NCBI GenBank assembly: GCA_047967505.1
Contig: CM106541.1
DNA from: Dipteris shenzhenensis
Taxonomy: Eukaryota > Polypodiophyta > Polypodiopsida > Gleicheniales
DNA length: 64,000 nt
Direction: 5' to 3' (one strand)
Shown here: one piece after another, positions 1 to 11,159 of the stretch
Layout of the letters: each line of letters starts with the position of its first letter
Position numbering within the stretch: position 1 is the first letter of the stretch
Translations under genes and position numbers: made by a program
Notes under the pieces: model-generated
Told to the model about the DNA's origin: nothing
Database searches by the model: none
The model's input: only the letters and a program-made list of their open reading frames with translations

Positions 1-1121
1 TTCGTGCATTTGGAGTAGTAGGGCGTGTGGGTTGCCTTCGCCTTCTCCACCTTGAAGAAGACCTTATTCTTGTTAATGTCAAGCAAAGCGTTTTGCTCCA
101 TTTAGTGGAAAACGCTCCCAAAAAAAAAGAGACATGTGTAGCTTGGAGAGAAGAGCCTTCCACGTACCACAAAGAAGGAGCTCTTGGATGGAGGCTTGGA
201 AGGGGAGGAGGTGGAAAGACAAGAGGCAGCTTTAGGGGCAAGGAGGAGATAGAAGGTCAATGAAATGGAGGAGATGGAAGGTCACCTTCGGGAGGAAGGA
301 GGAGATGGAAGGTTAATAAAATGAAAGGAGGAGATGGAAGGTCTCAGAGCCATGGGTTGAGACTTAGCCAAAAGGATTGCACACGATATAGCTACTTGTA
401 CATAATGTTGTATTAAACACGATCATGAATATAGGGTTAGGGTTTGCCTCTAATGCCCTTAAGGTATGGTGCAATTTATACCATCCTCAACAATAGTAGT
501 CTTACAGAGATTGGAATATAAAGCCATGGAACAATAGTTATTTCGTAGCTAAAAAGGTTTGGTTGAAACCCATTTGTTAGCCATCCATGACATGACTAAC
601 TACATGAAAGTGAAGGAAGGTGTAGTTGATCAAAATCTAATTCAAGAAATGGCAATTAGTTCTACTATATGGTGTTAGGAAGCATAAGGTAATATTGAAA
701 TACAGGGGTTAGGACCACTTTACATTAAGCAAAACACCCACTAGGGAGCAATCAAACTAGAAGCACTACATGGAATTGAATTCCATGAGTTCATAAATGG
801 CAATCACCCAAACAAAGCCCTAGAAGACCCGAGGACCATGGATTTCTAGCTCTGGAGGCATCTTCCCCCACCATGAAATAGTAGGCTATTAACGTTGAAG
901 AAAATCAATAGGCCATTAACAAATCAATAGGCAATTAACATTGGAGAAAATTTGGATGGGGCCACTTAGTACTACGTGTCCATTGTGATGATGCCTCTGA
1001 CACGGTCTAAGCAATCTATGGAAAAAGTGCACCATCATAAATGCTACCTCTATCAAAGGAGGTTAGGAACTATCTCCATATTAAGTGCATCATGTAGTCT
1101 ACGTGACTCAAGTTTGGCCTA
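1..1121. other. Non-coding flank with a short purine minisatellite
   Basis: No protein family is recognisable here. A small ORF at 27-263 (+) has no known motif and runs into a purine-rich minisatellite at about 231-345. The minisatellite is built from repeats of GGAGGAGATGGAAGGT separated by short AT-rich spacers, so the ORF is probably not a gene. A telomere-like AGGGTTAGGG occurs near 433; such motifs are common near the ends of plant LTRs, but no partner LTR was found. The rest is AT-rich and featureless up to the copia LTR. Confidence 0.5.
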
Positions 1122-1881
1122 TTAGTATATGTGCAATGCCCACCTCTCATATGTAGCCACCAATGTTCCATAGTGCCCTTTTGTAAGGCCCCCATTATGA
1201 GGAGAAGCCATGGTGTGAGCACTAGACATTGGTAGGATCCTAGTTTTGATGCTAGAGGAGGTCTCATGGTGACCGTTTGATGGCTAGGAGATGGTAGAAG
1301 GAAGAATGTACTCCTCGGGGCTTCAAGGGCAGCGCTCCTAGCGATCGGGTCCAAGGTCTACCGATAGGCCTTGACTTGCGATGATATGCCCTCTGTTGAG
1401 CATTTGCATGTGAATTTGCATGCACGCGAGCATGCGCATGTGAATTTTCTTACGCACGCATGGTCGATGGTTGGTGGTCAATGTTCTTTGGCCGGCGGTG
1501 AAATTCAAGCAAACATGTGCCATTGTCCTCATACTATGTCCCACCGTCCTCACACTTAGTTACGCAATGTGCTAAGTAAATATGCATGCACCATCGCCAG
1601 CCCACTAGTGTGGTGGAATTGGTCTACTACGAAGGGCTATATAAGGAGGCAACTTCTCAAGCCTCAACATCGAATGCCAATACCCCTACCTTAAGTCCTT
1701 CTCCATCCAGAGCCTGTCTAGATCACCATCGAAGCTCTATTGGAGAGCGCACGGGGGACAACACCATCAGTTGTATCTCATTTGGTGATACTATTTTTTT
1801 TCCTGCTCTATTGTGTCTATTCTTTGGTTATTGTACTATCATTGTTGTCAAACGATCACTCTGCTACATCGCATTTCTATA
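1122..1881 (+). repeat. Left (5') LTR of the copia element
   Basis: It matches 5059-5677 over most of its length, starting at GTGCAATGCCCACCTCTCAT and ending at TTTCTATA directly before the primer site. It is about 140 bp longer than the right copy because of extra sequence near 1390-1550 (repeated GCATGTGAATTT units) that the right LTR lacks. A TATATAA box lies at about 1639-1645, suitably placed for the LTR promoter. Confidence 0.85.
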
Positions 1882-1893
1882 TGGTATAAGAGC
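1882..1893 (+). other. Primer-binding site, initiator-Met tRNA type
   Basis: TGGTATAAGAGC immediately follows the left LTR. It differs by one base from the usual plant copia primer site TGGTATCAGAGC. It sets the 3' edge of the 5' LTR. Confidence 0.75.
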
Positions 1894-1974
1894 ACTAGGT
1901 GCTTTGAGGAGCAATAGTGCAAGAAACTCAGTTGCAACAATAAAGCTTTAGCACTTGGTGTGATGGCTACTCCT

Positions 1975-2815
1975 GGAGTATTTGCTGCTATTGCTGGCTG
2001 CTCCTACTCCAACGATTCACATTCGACCACCCGCCTTCACGGAAGGCAAACTTGGTGGTACAAAATACACTCTTTGGAAGTTTAAGATAAGTGCAATTCT
2101 AGACTCATATGAGCTACTGGAAACCATTCTCGAGAGTGATCCGTGTCAGTGTCAATCCTGCAAATCCTAGCAACATAATCTCTCATGATGCTACTCTTCT
2201 TTGAGCATGGAAGTGGCGCAATGCTGATGCACTTTGCGCCATCGTCACAGTGTATCTAATTCGGTGCTCACGTTGATTCAACACACATCCAACGCATTTG
2301 AGGCTTGGAACATCTTGAAGAGTTAGTATGAGACCCGCAATCAAACTCAGATTAAAAATCTGGAAAATCAACTTGTTGCCAAAAAGCTTTGCAGAAGGGG
2401 AGACTGTTGATACATTCATCACAAGGATCAAGAATCTGCATGCTCAAATGGTTGCTGTGGGCATTGCAAAGACTAGTGAAGAGCTAGCTCAGAGGTGCAT
2501 TCAAATTCTTCCACGGAAGTTTGACGGTCTGGTGACTGCAAACACTCAAGTTCAAACTCCTGCACTTAATTTTGAAGAATTTTGTGCATTACTACTTGAG
2601 GAGGAGATGCAGCTGAAGAGTCGTGATGGTGAGAGCGATTCTACTTTTACTACTATTACCAAAGGGAGAAGTGTCAATTCTTCAGAAAAGAAGAAGCCAA
2701 AGAAGCAGTTTCAAGGTCGTGTTACTATTGCAGCTTTCTTTACTATTGCAAGAAAGGTCATGCTGCAAAAGATTGTAGAAAGAAGCAATACAATGAGAAG
2801 AACGGGACCTTGAAA
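1975..2815 (+). pseudogene. copia gag relic with CCHC zinc knuckle
   Basis: This is the structural (capsid/nucleocapsid) protein of the copia element. Reading frames must be changed at least twice. The N-terminal part (1982-2170) shows the copia gag opening, with a KYTLWKFKISAIL segment. The middle (2328-2813) has the UBN2-like stretch ETVDTFITRIKNLHAQM followed by a Lys-rich linker. The zinc knuckle (C-x2-C, then KKGHAAKDC) is readable at about 2725-2790, but one base out of frame with the preceding ORF. The protein would normally coat element RNA. No intact product can be made. Confidence 0.8.
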
Positions 2816-2929
2816 GCTTCATGGAAGGGCAAGGGCACTGTCAACAATGCTGAAGTTGAGCTCGAGCTATTTGTGGCTATTGAGAAGATGTGCTCTACGG
2901 CTCAATCTTCACCAAGCAACACTTCATGG

Positions 2930-3300
2930 GTATTGGATAGCATTGCAACACGACCCATGAATGCATGAAAGAATGGTATAGCTCTCTTCAGCCTCTACAA
3001 GAACCCACAGATGTCATGGTTGGGAATGACACAGTTCAAGGATCGGTACCATCTCACTTGCGGCAGCCAATGGTGAGTCTAAGAATCTGTCTAATGTACT
3101 TTTGGTTCCACAAATCAAAAGAAATCTATGTTTTGTTGCTACAATAACTGAGATCATGAAGTTTGCTTCAAGAAAATCTAAAGCCCAGATATTAGATGCA
3201 AAGGGCAATGTTGTGGGCACAGGTTCTAGGAAAAATAGCTTGTATGAGCTCACTACACTTTTAGTCACTTCAGAGTTGGAGACAGGAAGGCTTTGACACT
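2930..3300 (+). pseudogene. copia protease and pre-integrase relic
   Basis: The aspartic protease active site is readable as WVLDSIATRPMN at about 2929-2964. The usual copia motif is DSGA, so the catalytic Gly has become Ile, and a stop follows soon after. Downstream fragments read like the KNLLSV-type pre-integrase segment but are broken by frameshifts. Inactive. Confidence 0.7.
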
Positions 3301-4137
3301 AGCAGTTTGGCCACATAGGCTATGCTGTGCTAAAGGAAATGCAAAAGAAAGGGATGGGCCCACATTTTCCTACACTCACAAATAAGTGGGAGCCATGTGA
3401 AGCTTGTTTGATGGGCAAGCAAGCCAGGAAGCCATTTCCACATGAGACCAGAAATCAAGCAAAGGCACCTCTAGTGCTGGTACATGCTGATCTCTACAGT
3501 AAGATGTCTACTACTACTTTTGGTGATCTCTCTACTTTATGCTGATAGTTGCCAATTATATTAGAAAGATGTGGGTGTATTTCCTTTAGGATAAGGCTCA
3601 AGCTCTTGAAAAGTTTAAATTGTGGCACAAGGTTGTGGAAAATGAAACAGGAAAGAGGGTCAAAAAGTGTCGCACTGATTAAGAAGGAGAATTCATGTCA
3701 AAGGAATTTGACAAGTATTACAATGAGCATGGCATTAAGTGGCAACTTACTGCTCCCCATATACCTCAACAAAATACTATTGCAGAACGTTTGAATCGAA
3801 CAATCATGGGACGCTGCATGGTGAAGTCAAAGGGGCTGCCCAACACATTTTGGGCTGAGGCAATAAATACAGTAGTCTATATTCTCAATCGGTGCTATAC
3901 AAAGGTTCTCAAAGGGATGACTCCACAAGAGGCCTACTTAGGTAAGAAACCTTCAATTTCTCATTTTCGTACATTTGGATGTGACTATTATGCACACATT
4001 CCGGATGCAGTGAGAACCAAACTAGATGCCAAGACCAGGAAATGTAACTTCTTGGGATATAGCTTGGAGTCAAAGGCCTATCGACTCTATGATGTAGAGG
4101 CAAAGAAAATCATGGTAAGTTGAGATATGGTGTTTGT
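3300..4137 (+). pseudogene. copia integrase relic
   Basis: The zinc-binding GAG-pre-integrase part (HIGY...CEACLMGKQARKPFPHE, about 3309-3450) is followed by core pieces with HADLYSKMST and, after several frameshifts, the C-terminal half (3695-4123). That half contains PQQNTIAERLNRTI, FWAEAINTVVYILNR and the typical tail FLGYSLESKAYRLYD. The catalytic Glu of DD35E is kept in AERLNR. The integrase is followed directly by RNase H-proximal sequence because the RT core is gone. Confidence 0.85.
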
Positions 4138-4179
4138 TGAGCGACCACAGTCAGTGGGTGGATACAGTTCCAACCACTT

Positions 4180-5035
4180 CATCAAATGACAGATTTGGGG
4201 CTTCTGCACTATTTTTTGGGGATTGAGATCTAGTAAGAGCCGGGTAAAATCTTCATCTCGTATGCTCGAGATATTATGAAGGCATTTGGCATGATTGAGT
4301 GCAAGCATGTGGTCATACCCATGGAGGTGAATGTGAGGCTTTCTATAGAGGATGCCTCACCATTGGTTGACATTAAGAAGTACAGAATGATGGTGGGAAG
4401 TATGATTTTTCTTTGCAATACTAGGCCTGACATTAGTTTTGCAGTTGGTGTCTTAAGCAGGTTATCAAATCATCCCTGAGAGAACCATTCAAATGTAGGC
4501 ATGCGAGTTCTTAAATACCTCGAAGGAACTCTTGACTATGGCATCACTTATAAATTGAGAGATTTTTTGATTGGCTACTATGATTTCAATTGGGCAGGTG
4601 ACGTTGACTCTAAAAATTTAGTTTTTGGATATTTCTTCTTACTGGATCTGGGATTTATTCTTAGGTAATCAAGAAGCAATCCACAGTTGCCCTCTCTTCT
4701 ACAGAAGTGGAGTATAAGGCAGCTTGTTTTGTTGCATGCGAGGCAGTTTGACTTCAAAAGATCTTGGCAGACACAGGAGTTTCAGTGAGAGAGCCTACAT
4801 CACTAAGGTGCGATAGCCAAAGTTGCATGGCCATCTCTAGGAACCCTATGTTTCATGCTCAGACAAACCACATCGAGTTTCAGTACCACTATGTATGGAA
4901 GCTGATCTAGGATGAGATCATTGATCCGAAGTACTACTCCATTGAGAAGAACTTTGCTAGCATCTTCACCAAAGCTCTGGGGAAGGAACATCTTATTCAA
5001 CATCTTCATGAGCTGGGCCAAGAACCTAGTTGAGC
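4180..5035 (+). pseudogene. copia RT C-terminus and RNase H relic
   Basis: The sequence restarts at the post-palm RT motif LGLLHYFLGIEI (4196-4230), then runs through ISYARDIMKAFGMIECKHV, MVGSMIFLCNTRPDISFAV and fragments of RNase H up to a degenerate tail near 5030. Several stops and frameshifts interrupt it. The palm with the YVDD catalytic aspartates is absent, so no RT activity is possible. Confidence 0.85.
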
Positions 5036-5058
5036 TTCGAGTGGACATTGAGAGGGGG

Positions 5059-5677
5059 TGTTGTTATATGTGCAATGCCCACCTCTCATATGTAACCACC
5101 ACCAATATTTGATAGTGCCCTTTTGTAAGGCCCCCATTATGAGGAGAAGCCATGGTGTGAGCAGTAGACATTGGTAGGATCCTAGTTTTGACACTAGATG
5201 AGGTCTCATGGTGACTGTTTGATGGGTAGGAGAGGGTAGAAGGAAGAACGTACTCCTCGGGGGTTTGGGGCAGTGCCCCCGATGGGGGTCTAGGGGTAAC
5301 TCCCCCAGCAGTGAGGCCCGAGGTTTGTCAGTAGGCCTCGGCTCATGATAGTATGCCCTCCATTGCCCTCACACTTAGTCACGCAATGTGCTAAGTCAAT
5401 ATGCATGTGCCACCGCCATCCCACCAGTGTGGTGAAATCGATCTATAATAAGGAGGCCACTTCTCAAGCCTCAACATCGAATGCCAATAGCCCTACCTCA
5501 AGTCCTTCTCCATCCAGAGTCTATCTAGATCGCCATTGAAGCTCTACTGGGAGAGCACACGGGTGGATAGCACCATCTGGTGATACATAATTTTTATTCT
5601 TCTCTATTGTGTATATTCTTTGGTTCTTCTACTATTGCTGTTGTCAAATGATCACTCCGTTGCTTCATATTTCTATA
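5059..5677 (+). repeat. Right (3') LTR of the copia element
   Basis: It begins TGTTGTTATATG straight after a polypurine run (5051-5057) and matches the left LTR, including the shared blocks GAGGAGAAGCCATGGTGTGA and CTTCTCAAGCCTCAACATCG. It is shorter than the left copy and carries its own extra GGGG-rich stretch near 5260-5310. Many substitutions separate the two copies, which indicates an old insertion. Confidence 0.85.
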
Positions 5678-6957
5678 TGGCCATCTAACCTCTTGCCACA
5701 TCCATTCTTCAATTTAATGGAATGCCCAAAAATGTAATCAATAGACATGACACTTAAAATGGTGCATTTGATCCAATGGATCAAATTCAAACTCATGCAT
5801 TGCATCATCACACAATAATAGCCTTGCATGCTAGCACTACACAACCCAAAATTCAAAACTCCCAAAAATATGTCAGTGGAAACATTCAATAAATCTCACA
5901 CAAAACCTTGCGAGTTATTGTTGAGGCATGACCGGCATATCCTACACATAGGAGGCCCAAGAACACAACTATGGAAAGACTGTTGAAACTTCAAAAAAAA
6001 GTAATCTGCATAAGGAAGGAAACTCACAAACTTTATTGCAAGTTTATTAGCAAATGTTTGTGTGAGTTTCTTATCAAGTGTTTTTAGGAGTACCTTAAGA
6101 AACTCTTGGAAATTTCTTAGCAAAGAGTTTCTTACATATTTTTTGCAAGTTTTTTGACAAGTGCAAAAGGAATACACTCACAAGAAATCAATAGGTTTAT
6201 TTGAGAACTTGCAATTCATTCCATCCCAAAAACTTGCAAGCTTTCTTGTGAGTTTCCACCAACACTCCATGGCTTAAATAGGTTAAGTGTCCCATGGACC
6301 TTACACCTAAACCGAGGATAGACCCATCACTATAAGAGCCCAAACTTAGTTTCCCTCACAAAATTTTCTTCCTCCTCCTTAAGTTCATCTCTCAAGCGTT
6401 CCTCCTTCCTCATGCACACTTCCTTATGTTGAGCTCACTTGCCCATGCTTTCTCCAACCCTTTCACTTGTTCTTGATCTTACATTGCCCCTATCTCACTA
6501 ACCTTTTCTATTAATCCTTAAAAGTCCCTAAATTAAGCCTCTTTTGTTCCTTCCACATATTGTAGAGAGGAAACAAAGAGTGCTTTCCCTTTTTGCATTA
6601 CTCCTCTCTTTTCCCAAAATCTCCAACTACTCCACAACTCTTTGTAACAATCATGGTGAATTCTTGACAACAATCATGGACTGACATGTAAGTCTATAGG
6701 TCTCTCAAAATGGGCCCAAGACAATAGGACCTTAGGTAGAACCTAGATGATTTGAAGCTTGTTGAAAACTTGAGATGAGTCAAAGCAATAATTCAAGGGT
6801 TGATCAAATTAGCTCAATATTAGAAGATAATCTCCATGACCATTAGGGTAGATTCTAGGCGTAGCTATCACATATTGATTCTAGAGTCAATTAAGGTTGA
6901 ACATACCTTCTATGGTGTTTTTGATAGGCAAGAGAGGTAGTTTCATGGCTTAGTTGT

Positions 6958-6961
<4 letters not shown>
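5678..6961. other. Gene-free AT-rich spacer
   Basis: No gene or domain is recognisable. Between about 5900 and 6260 variants of the words GAGTTTCTTA, CTTGCAAG and AAACTTGCAAG recur in both orientations, giving a weakly repetitive stretch. The ORFs at 5665-5889 and 5896-6177 (-) fall in this AT-rich DNA and show no family motif. Confidence 0.5.

Positions 6962-6999
<38 letters not shown>
6962..6999. repeat. (GA)n microsatellite
   Basis: An uninterrupted GA run of about 38 bp. Confidence 0.97.
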
Positions 7000-7002
<3 letters not shown>

Positions 7003-7185
7003 AGGGAAGACCTCTGGGTACTCCTATCGACCTCTCTGTCACTCGATTCTATGTTTAGATATTGAGACTTATAGTAAGATGGAGACTCATAGCAATTAAG
7101 GGAAGACCCTTAGTTGTTGCTGTCAGCCTCTCTATCACTAAACTCTATGTTTGGATGATGAGACTTATAGTAGCATGGAGCATTT
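7000..7185. repeat. Two-copy tandem duplication, unit about 95 bp
   Basis: Copy 1 (about 7000-7094) and copy 2 (about 7095-7185) both start ATTAAGGGAAGACC and share CTCTATGTTT, GAGACTTATAGTA and ATGGAG. They lie right after the GA microsatellite. Confidence 0.8.
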
Positions 7186-7328
7186 GCAATTCCATCTCCC
7201 AAAGTCATTGAACCAAGGTGTTGAGATTATATAAGGGAGCTTGAATGAGCACACATAAGATTCTACCAAAGACCTATGAGGCCAACATCCCTATCATCTC
7301 TTCTCACTTGCAGGTCGAAAGTTGATGT

Positions 7329-7595
7329 GCATTCTAACCAAGTTGAAAATGAGTGAATCACTTTATAGCTACGTGTAATCAAAAGGTGTGATTTGATGTA
7401 CTTGTGTTTTGAAACTCACACTAGTATTAGTGTACTAGTGTTTTCAAGCGCATGTTTGTTGTCATTTCTAGTCGAGTTGAAAATAAGTGAATCACTTTGA
7501 TAGCCACGTGTACTCAAAAGGCGCAATTTGGTGTACTTGGATTTTGAAGCTCACACTAGTATTAGTTTATAGTGTTTTCAAGCTCACATTTGTTA
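7329..7595. repeat. Two-copy tandem duplication, unit about 134 bp
   Basis: Copies at about 7329-7462 and 7463-7595 share AGTTGAAAATGAGTGAATCA, CTCACACTAGTATTAG and GTGTTTTCAAGC with scattered substitutions. They lie just upstream of a primer-site-like sequence, so they may be part of an LTR. Confidence 0.8.
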
Positions 7596-7737
7596 TGTCT
7601 CAGTGTGTGCATTGTGCTTTAAAGTTTGGTCATGGTACTAATCTAATGTGAAATTGGAGAGAAGTTTTTTGAAGATCAAGGCCCCTAGAAGTTTTAGTTT
7701 TTGTTGTGCATTTAGGGTAGGTTGAGTGTCAAAATCT

Positions 7738-8080
7738 AACATGGTATCAAAGCTTTGTTGCGGAAATATTATCTAGCCTATGTTGATGTTGAAGAAAGGG
7801 ATTCTTCTTGGTTTAAGAAAGCTTAGTGTGTGCCACATGTCCCTAACAACAATTTGACTTAAGATGGTTAGCCGGATGCCCATCTCCACCTTTATGAGCT
7901 TAATGTGTCCAACTATCCTTTATCAAAGATGAAGGTATTGAGTGATTTAGTTATTCAATATTTATGGCACATCCCCATTGGAACAGAATTGAGAGAGAAG
8001 GACATCAAGAACACTATCAGGGCAATGGCTACTGCAATGGATTTGGCTAAGATGTGGACCTTGGTAATGTAGGATGTAGA
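7738..8080 (+). mobile_element. Possible LTR-element relic: primer site and gag-like fragment
   Basis: TGGTATCAAAGC at about 7741-7752 is a perfect-looking plant copia primer site, preceded by AAATCTAACA as an LTR end would be. About 150 bp downstream a readable stretch contains VLSDLVIQYLWHIPIG and ELREKDIKNTIRAMATA, which could be gag but is not convincing. No second LTR copy was found, so the extent is unknown. Confidence 0.4.
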
Positions 8081-8099
8081 TGCATTGGAAATCATTTTT

Positions 8100-9957
8100 T
8101 GATGTGAAACTTTGAATTTATTCAATGTTTCTACTTGTGAACCTTTCATGAAAGCTCTTTGCACTAGCTTGAGATATGCATATTTCATAATAGAGAGCAC
8201 TTACCTTGCATTTTTATGTTGAGCAGGAATGAGAATTTGATATGATGTTGAGGGAGGATTCTTGAAATGAGATGAGCAACCAGCGGTGAGGATAAGGAAG
8301 GTGAAGGAGAGGACAAGGGTTTGTGAGAGAGAGATGTATTTAGTAGTGAGTAGGTATGGAGGTCCTCCTCACATGAGAGCCATTTTTTAGGGACGACTAG
8401 TGCATAACTACAATGGTAGGCTCCTCTTTATACTCTTCCTCTTCACTCTCATACGTACACTTCTTGATGCAATATGATCGTAGACTCCTCTATAGTCTCT
8501 CTCTCCTTGCACTTATAGATTCACTTTTTATGTAATCCCTCTGGCTACTTTCAAAGGCCCTTTTGGGTCCTTATATAAATATAAATATAAATATATAAAT
8601 AAATAAATAAATATATATATATATACAAACAAAAAAAAGGGTGGATAAGGGATTGTGTATGCCCTAAACCATCCTAAAGTCTTTTTCCAAACAAACCAAA
8701 ATGTTGCATAAAAAATTTAACTGTGACAACATCCATTAAAAGGTTCATAAAAGCACCAAAATTACAGGCACATCCAAAAATGGAAACATTAATTTCTATT
8801 TGTATGTTAGCTTCATTTGTTACTAGTATTGTTTTGTTAGTTTCACATATTCATAGTTATTACTAAAATTTGATATTTTGTAATTTAATGGAGAGTAATG
8901 GAATTTATATTATTTAAGAGAAACTAATAGATATATATTTTTGTTGGATATATTAAGTGCTCATCAAGGCCTTTATTCAATAATTCAATCTACAAGATGA
9001 TAATTATTTAAGTCTTAAGTTCATAAGAATCTATTTTATAACAAAACCCTTTGTGTTTTCATAAATAATTTATATGGTATTAACTCTTGGCACTTTCAAC
9101 ACATAAACTATGTGACATACTGAGGATTAGTTTTATAAAAACACATAAAATTTGAGTATTTTTAAAAATTTTAAAGAAATAAATAAGGATATGGACACTA
9201 AATTTAAAAAAATCAACAAACGATTCACAAAAAAATAATACTATCAAACAACAATCACTTGACATGCATGGATAGTTTATTATGCACAAAAGTAAGCTAA
9301 TTTGACTTGTTTCTTATTCAATAATATTTAATTTTGTAAGTCATATTATTTGTCAATGTTATTTCAAATAATTTCAAAGGGTTCCTTGGGTATGATGTGT
9401 GATGGTTTTTAATATATTCTCATTCTTGTGTGGTAGTTTGATTAGTATGGGTTAATCCTTGGGATCTATTTGTTAAGTTCATTTGTAGTGTTTGATTTAT
9501 GAATGTTAATCACATCATCTCTACATATTTTCACTCTTTTGATTTGTTGCTTTCATTGCTCAATGTATCATGTTTGATTACGTTACTTTCAAAATGGTAG
9601 CATGAGCATGATTTCCAAATTGTTCTTTTGATGTCTCTCTTCTAGGTCGAGAAATCATGCCTTTTTTAAGTTGACTTTAAAAAAAGTAAAAGCTAATGAT
9701 GATGTCTATCATTAGAGTATCATGGTATTATTAAAATAATTCTTCATATATTAACTTATGTATCATGTAGCTTGGTGCCATGATGTCTTTCATTAAATTC
9801 ATGATATAATGTCTTTTCCATTTTTGGTCAAATGTAAAAAGTGATTTTGCTCACTTATATCTCTTCCTCTTCATCATCCCAATTCTTCATCCTTATCCAG
9901 CTCCACATGGTTGGTTGGCCATGTCAAAACTCATCTTCTTTCGTGTATTGGTGTAAA
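8100..9957. other. Gene-free AT-rich spacer
   Basis: Nothing supportable was found on either strand. There is an AT microsatellite (TATAAATA/AATAAATA/TATATA) at about 8572-8626. The rest is low-complexity AT-rich DNA. The ORF at 9080-9289 (-) is Phe/Ile/Ser-rich and looks like chance. Confidence 0.6.
8572..8626. repeat. AT-rich microsatellite (TATAAA/AAAT/TA)n
   Basis: Compound simple repeat of ATAAATATAAATAT, AATAAATAAATA and TATATATATATA. Confidence 0.95.
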
Positions 9958-10263
9958 CTGTTATCACTCCCTTTTCCCAATTCTTAATAGCACCCACTTT
10001 TTGTAGTCAAGGCCTCCCTAGAATCAATGGATAAGCCCCTAGGCCTACTAGCATAACATGGCAATCAACTTTGCAATGTACATTAAAAACTTCCACATCC
10101 AAATCCATTATAATACCCAAACTTTTAACATTACCATGATTGGCCAATTTGATTTTGTACTTAGATCGAGCTGAAATCTTCAATCTCAGCTTCATCTCAA
10201 CTTCTCCATATGTGGCTATGTGATTACACAAATCTAAGCACCACCATCTATATATGCTTGTCT
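9958..10263 (-). pseudogene. Ty3/gypsy aspartic protease relic
   Basis: Read on the reverse strand, this fragment has the layout of a plant gypsy retropepsin C-terminal half: KLANHGNVKSLGIIMDLDVE, then a VDCHVMLVGLG strand, then PLILGRP and, after a stop in place of the usual Trp, LQKVGAIKNWEKGVIT. LILGRPWL is the hallmark of these proteases. The upstream part with the catalytic DSG is not readable. No adjoining RT was found. It abuts, in the opposite direction, an endonuclease relic of a Helentron. Confidence 0.7.
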
Positions 10264-10295
10264 TAAACCCACACCCTAGTGCCAAGCCTCAATTG

Positions 10296-10600
10296 TTGGG
10301 AATATGTGGGGCTCATTACAAAGATGGCATGGAGTGTTTACTAACTATCTTTACGTTCGCGCACATCAGTACAGTGGCCATTGTCAATGTCTACAAGTCC
10401 CCAAGAACTAACACAAGCACACTACTAGTAGTGCTTGATGTAGTACACCAGCAGATCAAACCTTGCATCCCTTCTTACATCATTGGCAACTTCAACATTT
10501 GCTTTTAAAAGAAAGGGCCTTCGATGTCTAAGCTCCAACATTTTATGCAAGCACGAAATATGGAGCAACTAGTTCACTTGAACATCGTTCAACTTGTTTT
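10296..10600 (+). pseudogene. Helentron-type endonuclease (EEP fold) relic, copy A
   Basis: The readable ORF contains GICGAHYKDG, then IFTFAHISTVAIVNVYKSPR and, after about 30 residues, PCIPSYIIGNFNICF. The pattern VAIVNVYKSP...GDFNI is the core of apurinic-type endonucleases (endonuclease/exonuclease/phosphatase fold). It matches the second copy at 25.2 kb (VAILRT...NIYKSP...GDFNINY). Here the catalytic GDFN has become GNFN, and stops follow. The N-terminal catalytic part (QETH) is absent. Such a domain fused behind a PIF1 helicase is typical of Helentrons; the helicase of this copy is missing. Confidence 0.65.
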
Positions 10601-10627
10601 TGTGTGAGGCACTAACACCCACTAGCC

Positions 10628-11034
10628 AAATCATGGAGAACTCTTTCCCCCCACCTTATGTATTCAGTGCTACCTCAAGTGTGGACTCACTGTATCAATT
10701 GAAACTCAGAGAGTGGAGACGATACCAAGACGTTGATGCGGGACTTGCATTCGACCCCTAGGCTTGAGCTTTAGATAGGGTGTGAGTGGGGCTTTCAACC
10801 TGCGTGTGTGTGCGTACGTGCACACAGAGGCTTTAAGTACTACTAAGGGTGGGAAGGGACCCTTATGTTTTGTTTTGAATCCAGCTTTGCTATGTAGGCA
10901 CTTATAACCACTAGACACCTCATGGAGAACTCTTTCCCCTCGCCATATTTATTTGGTGCCACCTCAACTGGGGGACCCTTGAACCAAATAAAACTCAGAG
11001 AAAGTGGAGAAGGTACCAGGATGCTAATGGGCAC
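10628..11034. repeat. Separated direct repeat, about 110 bp units
   Basis: The block at about 10628-10738 and the block at about 10921-11034 share ATGGAGAACTCTTTCCC, GTGCYACCTCAA, AAACTCAGAGA and a GTGGAGA...ACCA core, roughly 75 percent identical by eye. The intervening 180 bp contains TGTGTGTGTGCGTACGTGCA. The blocks lie between the endonuclease relic and the putative Helentron 3' end and may be part of that element's tail. Confidence 0.65.
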
Positions 11035-11159
11035 AAGCATGTGAGGCTTGTCGGTGGTCGCCGGGGGGGGGGGTGTCTAGCACAGCACACAAAAGATCCA
11101 TAAAGTGGCAGGTGAGGGATCTAGAGGTGCAATAACCATTCACATATGCTTATCACTGG

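Larger units (their letters stand above)
1122..5677 (+). mobile_element. Defective Ty1/copia retrotransposon, both LTRs present, RT core deleted
   Basis: Two similar LTR-like blocks (1122-1881 and 5059-5677) bracket gag, zinc knuckle, protease, integrase and RNase H relics in Ty1/copia order. A primer site TGGTATAAGAGC follows the left LTR, and a purine run GAGAGGGGG precedes the right one. The coding region has many frameshifts and stops. The part of pol that should hold the reverse-transcriptase palm (the YVDD motif) is missing between about 4137 and 4185. TGGCC occurs just outside both ends and could be a 5-bp target duplication, but the LTR ends are eroded, so this is tentative. The element is dead and old. 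Confidence 0.9.

Noticed and set aside
430-450. Telomere-like AGGGTTAGGG (also near 62190)
   Set aside because: Single short occurrences; the second lies in a copia LTR. Not an interstitial telomere array.
1371-1951. ORFs within the left copia LTR
   Set aside because: They fall inside a sequence duplicated as an LTR and show no protein family signal.
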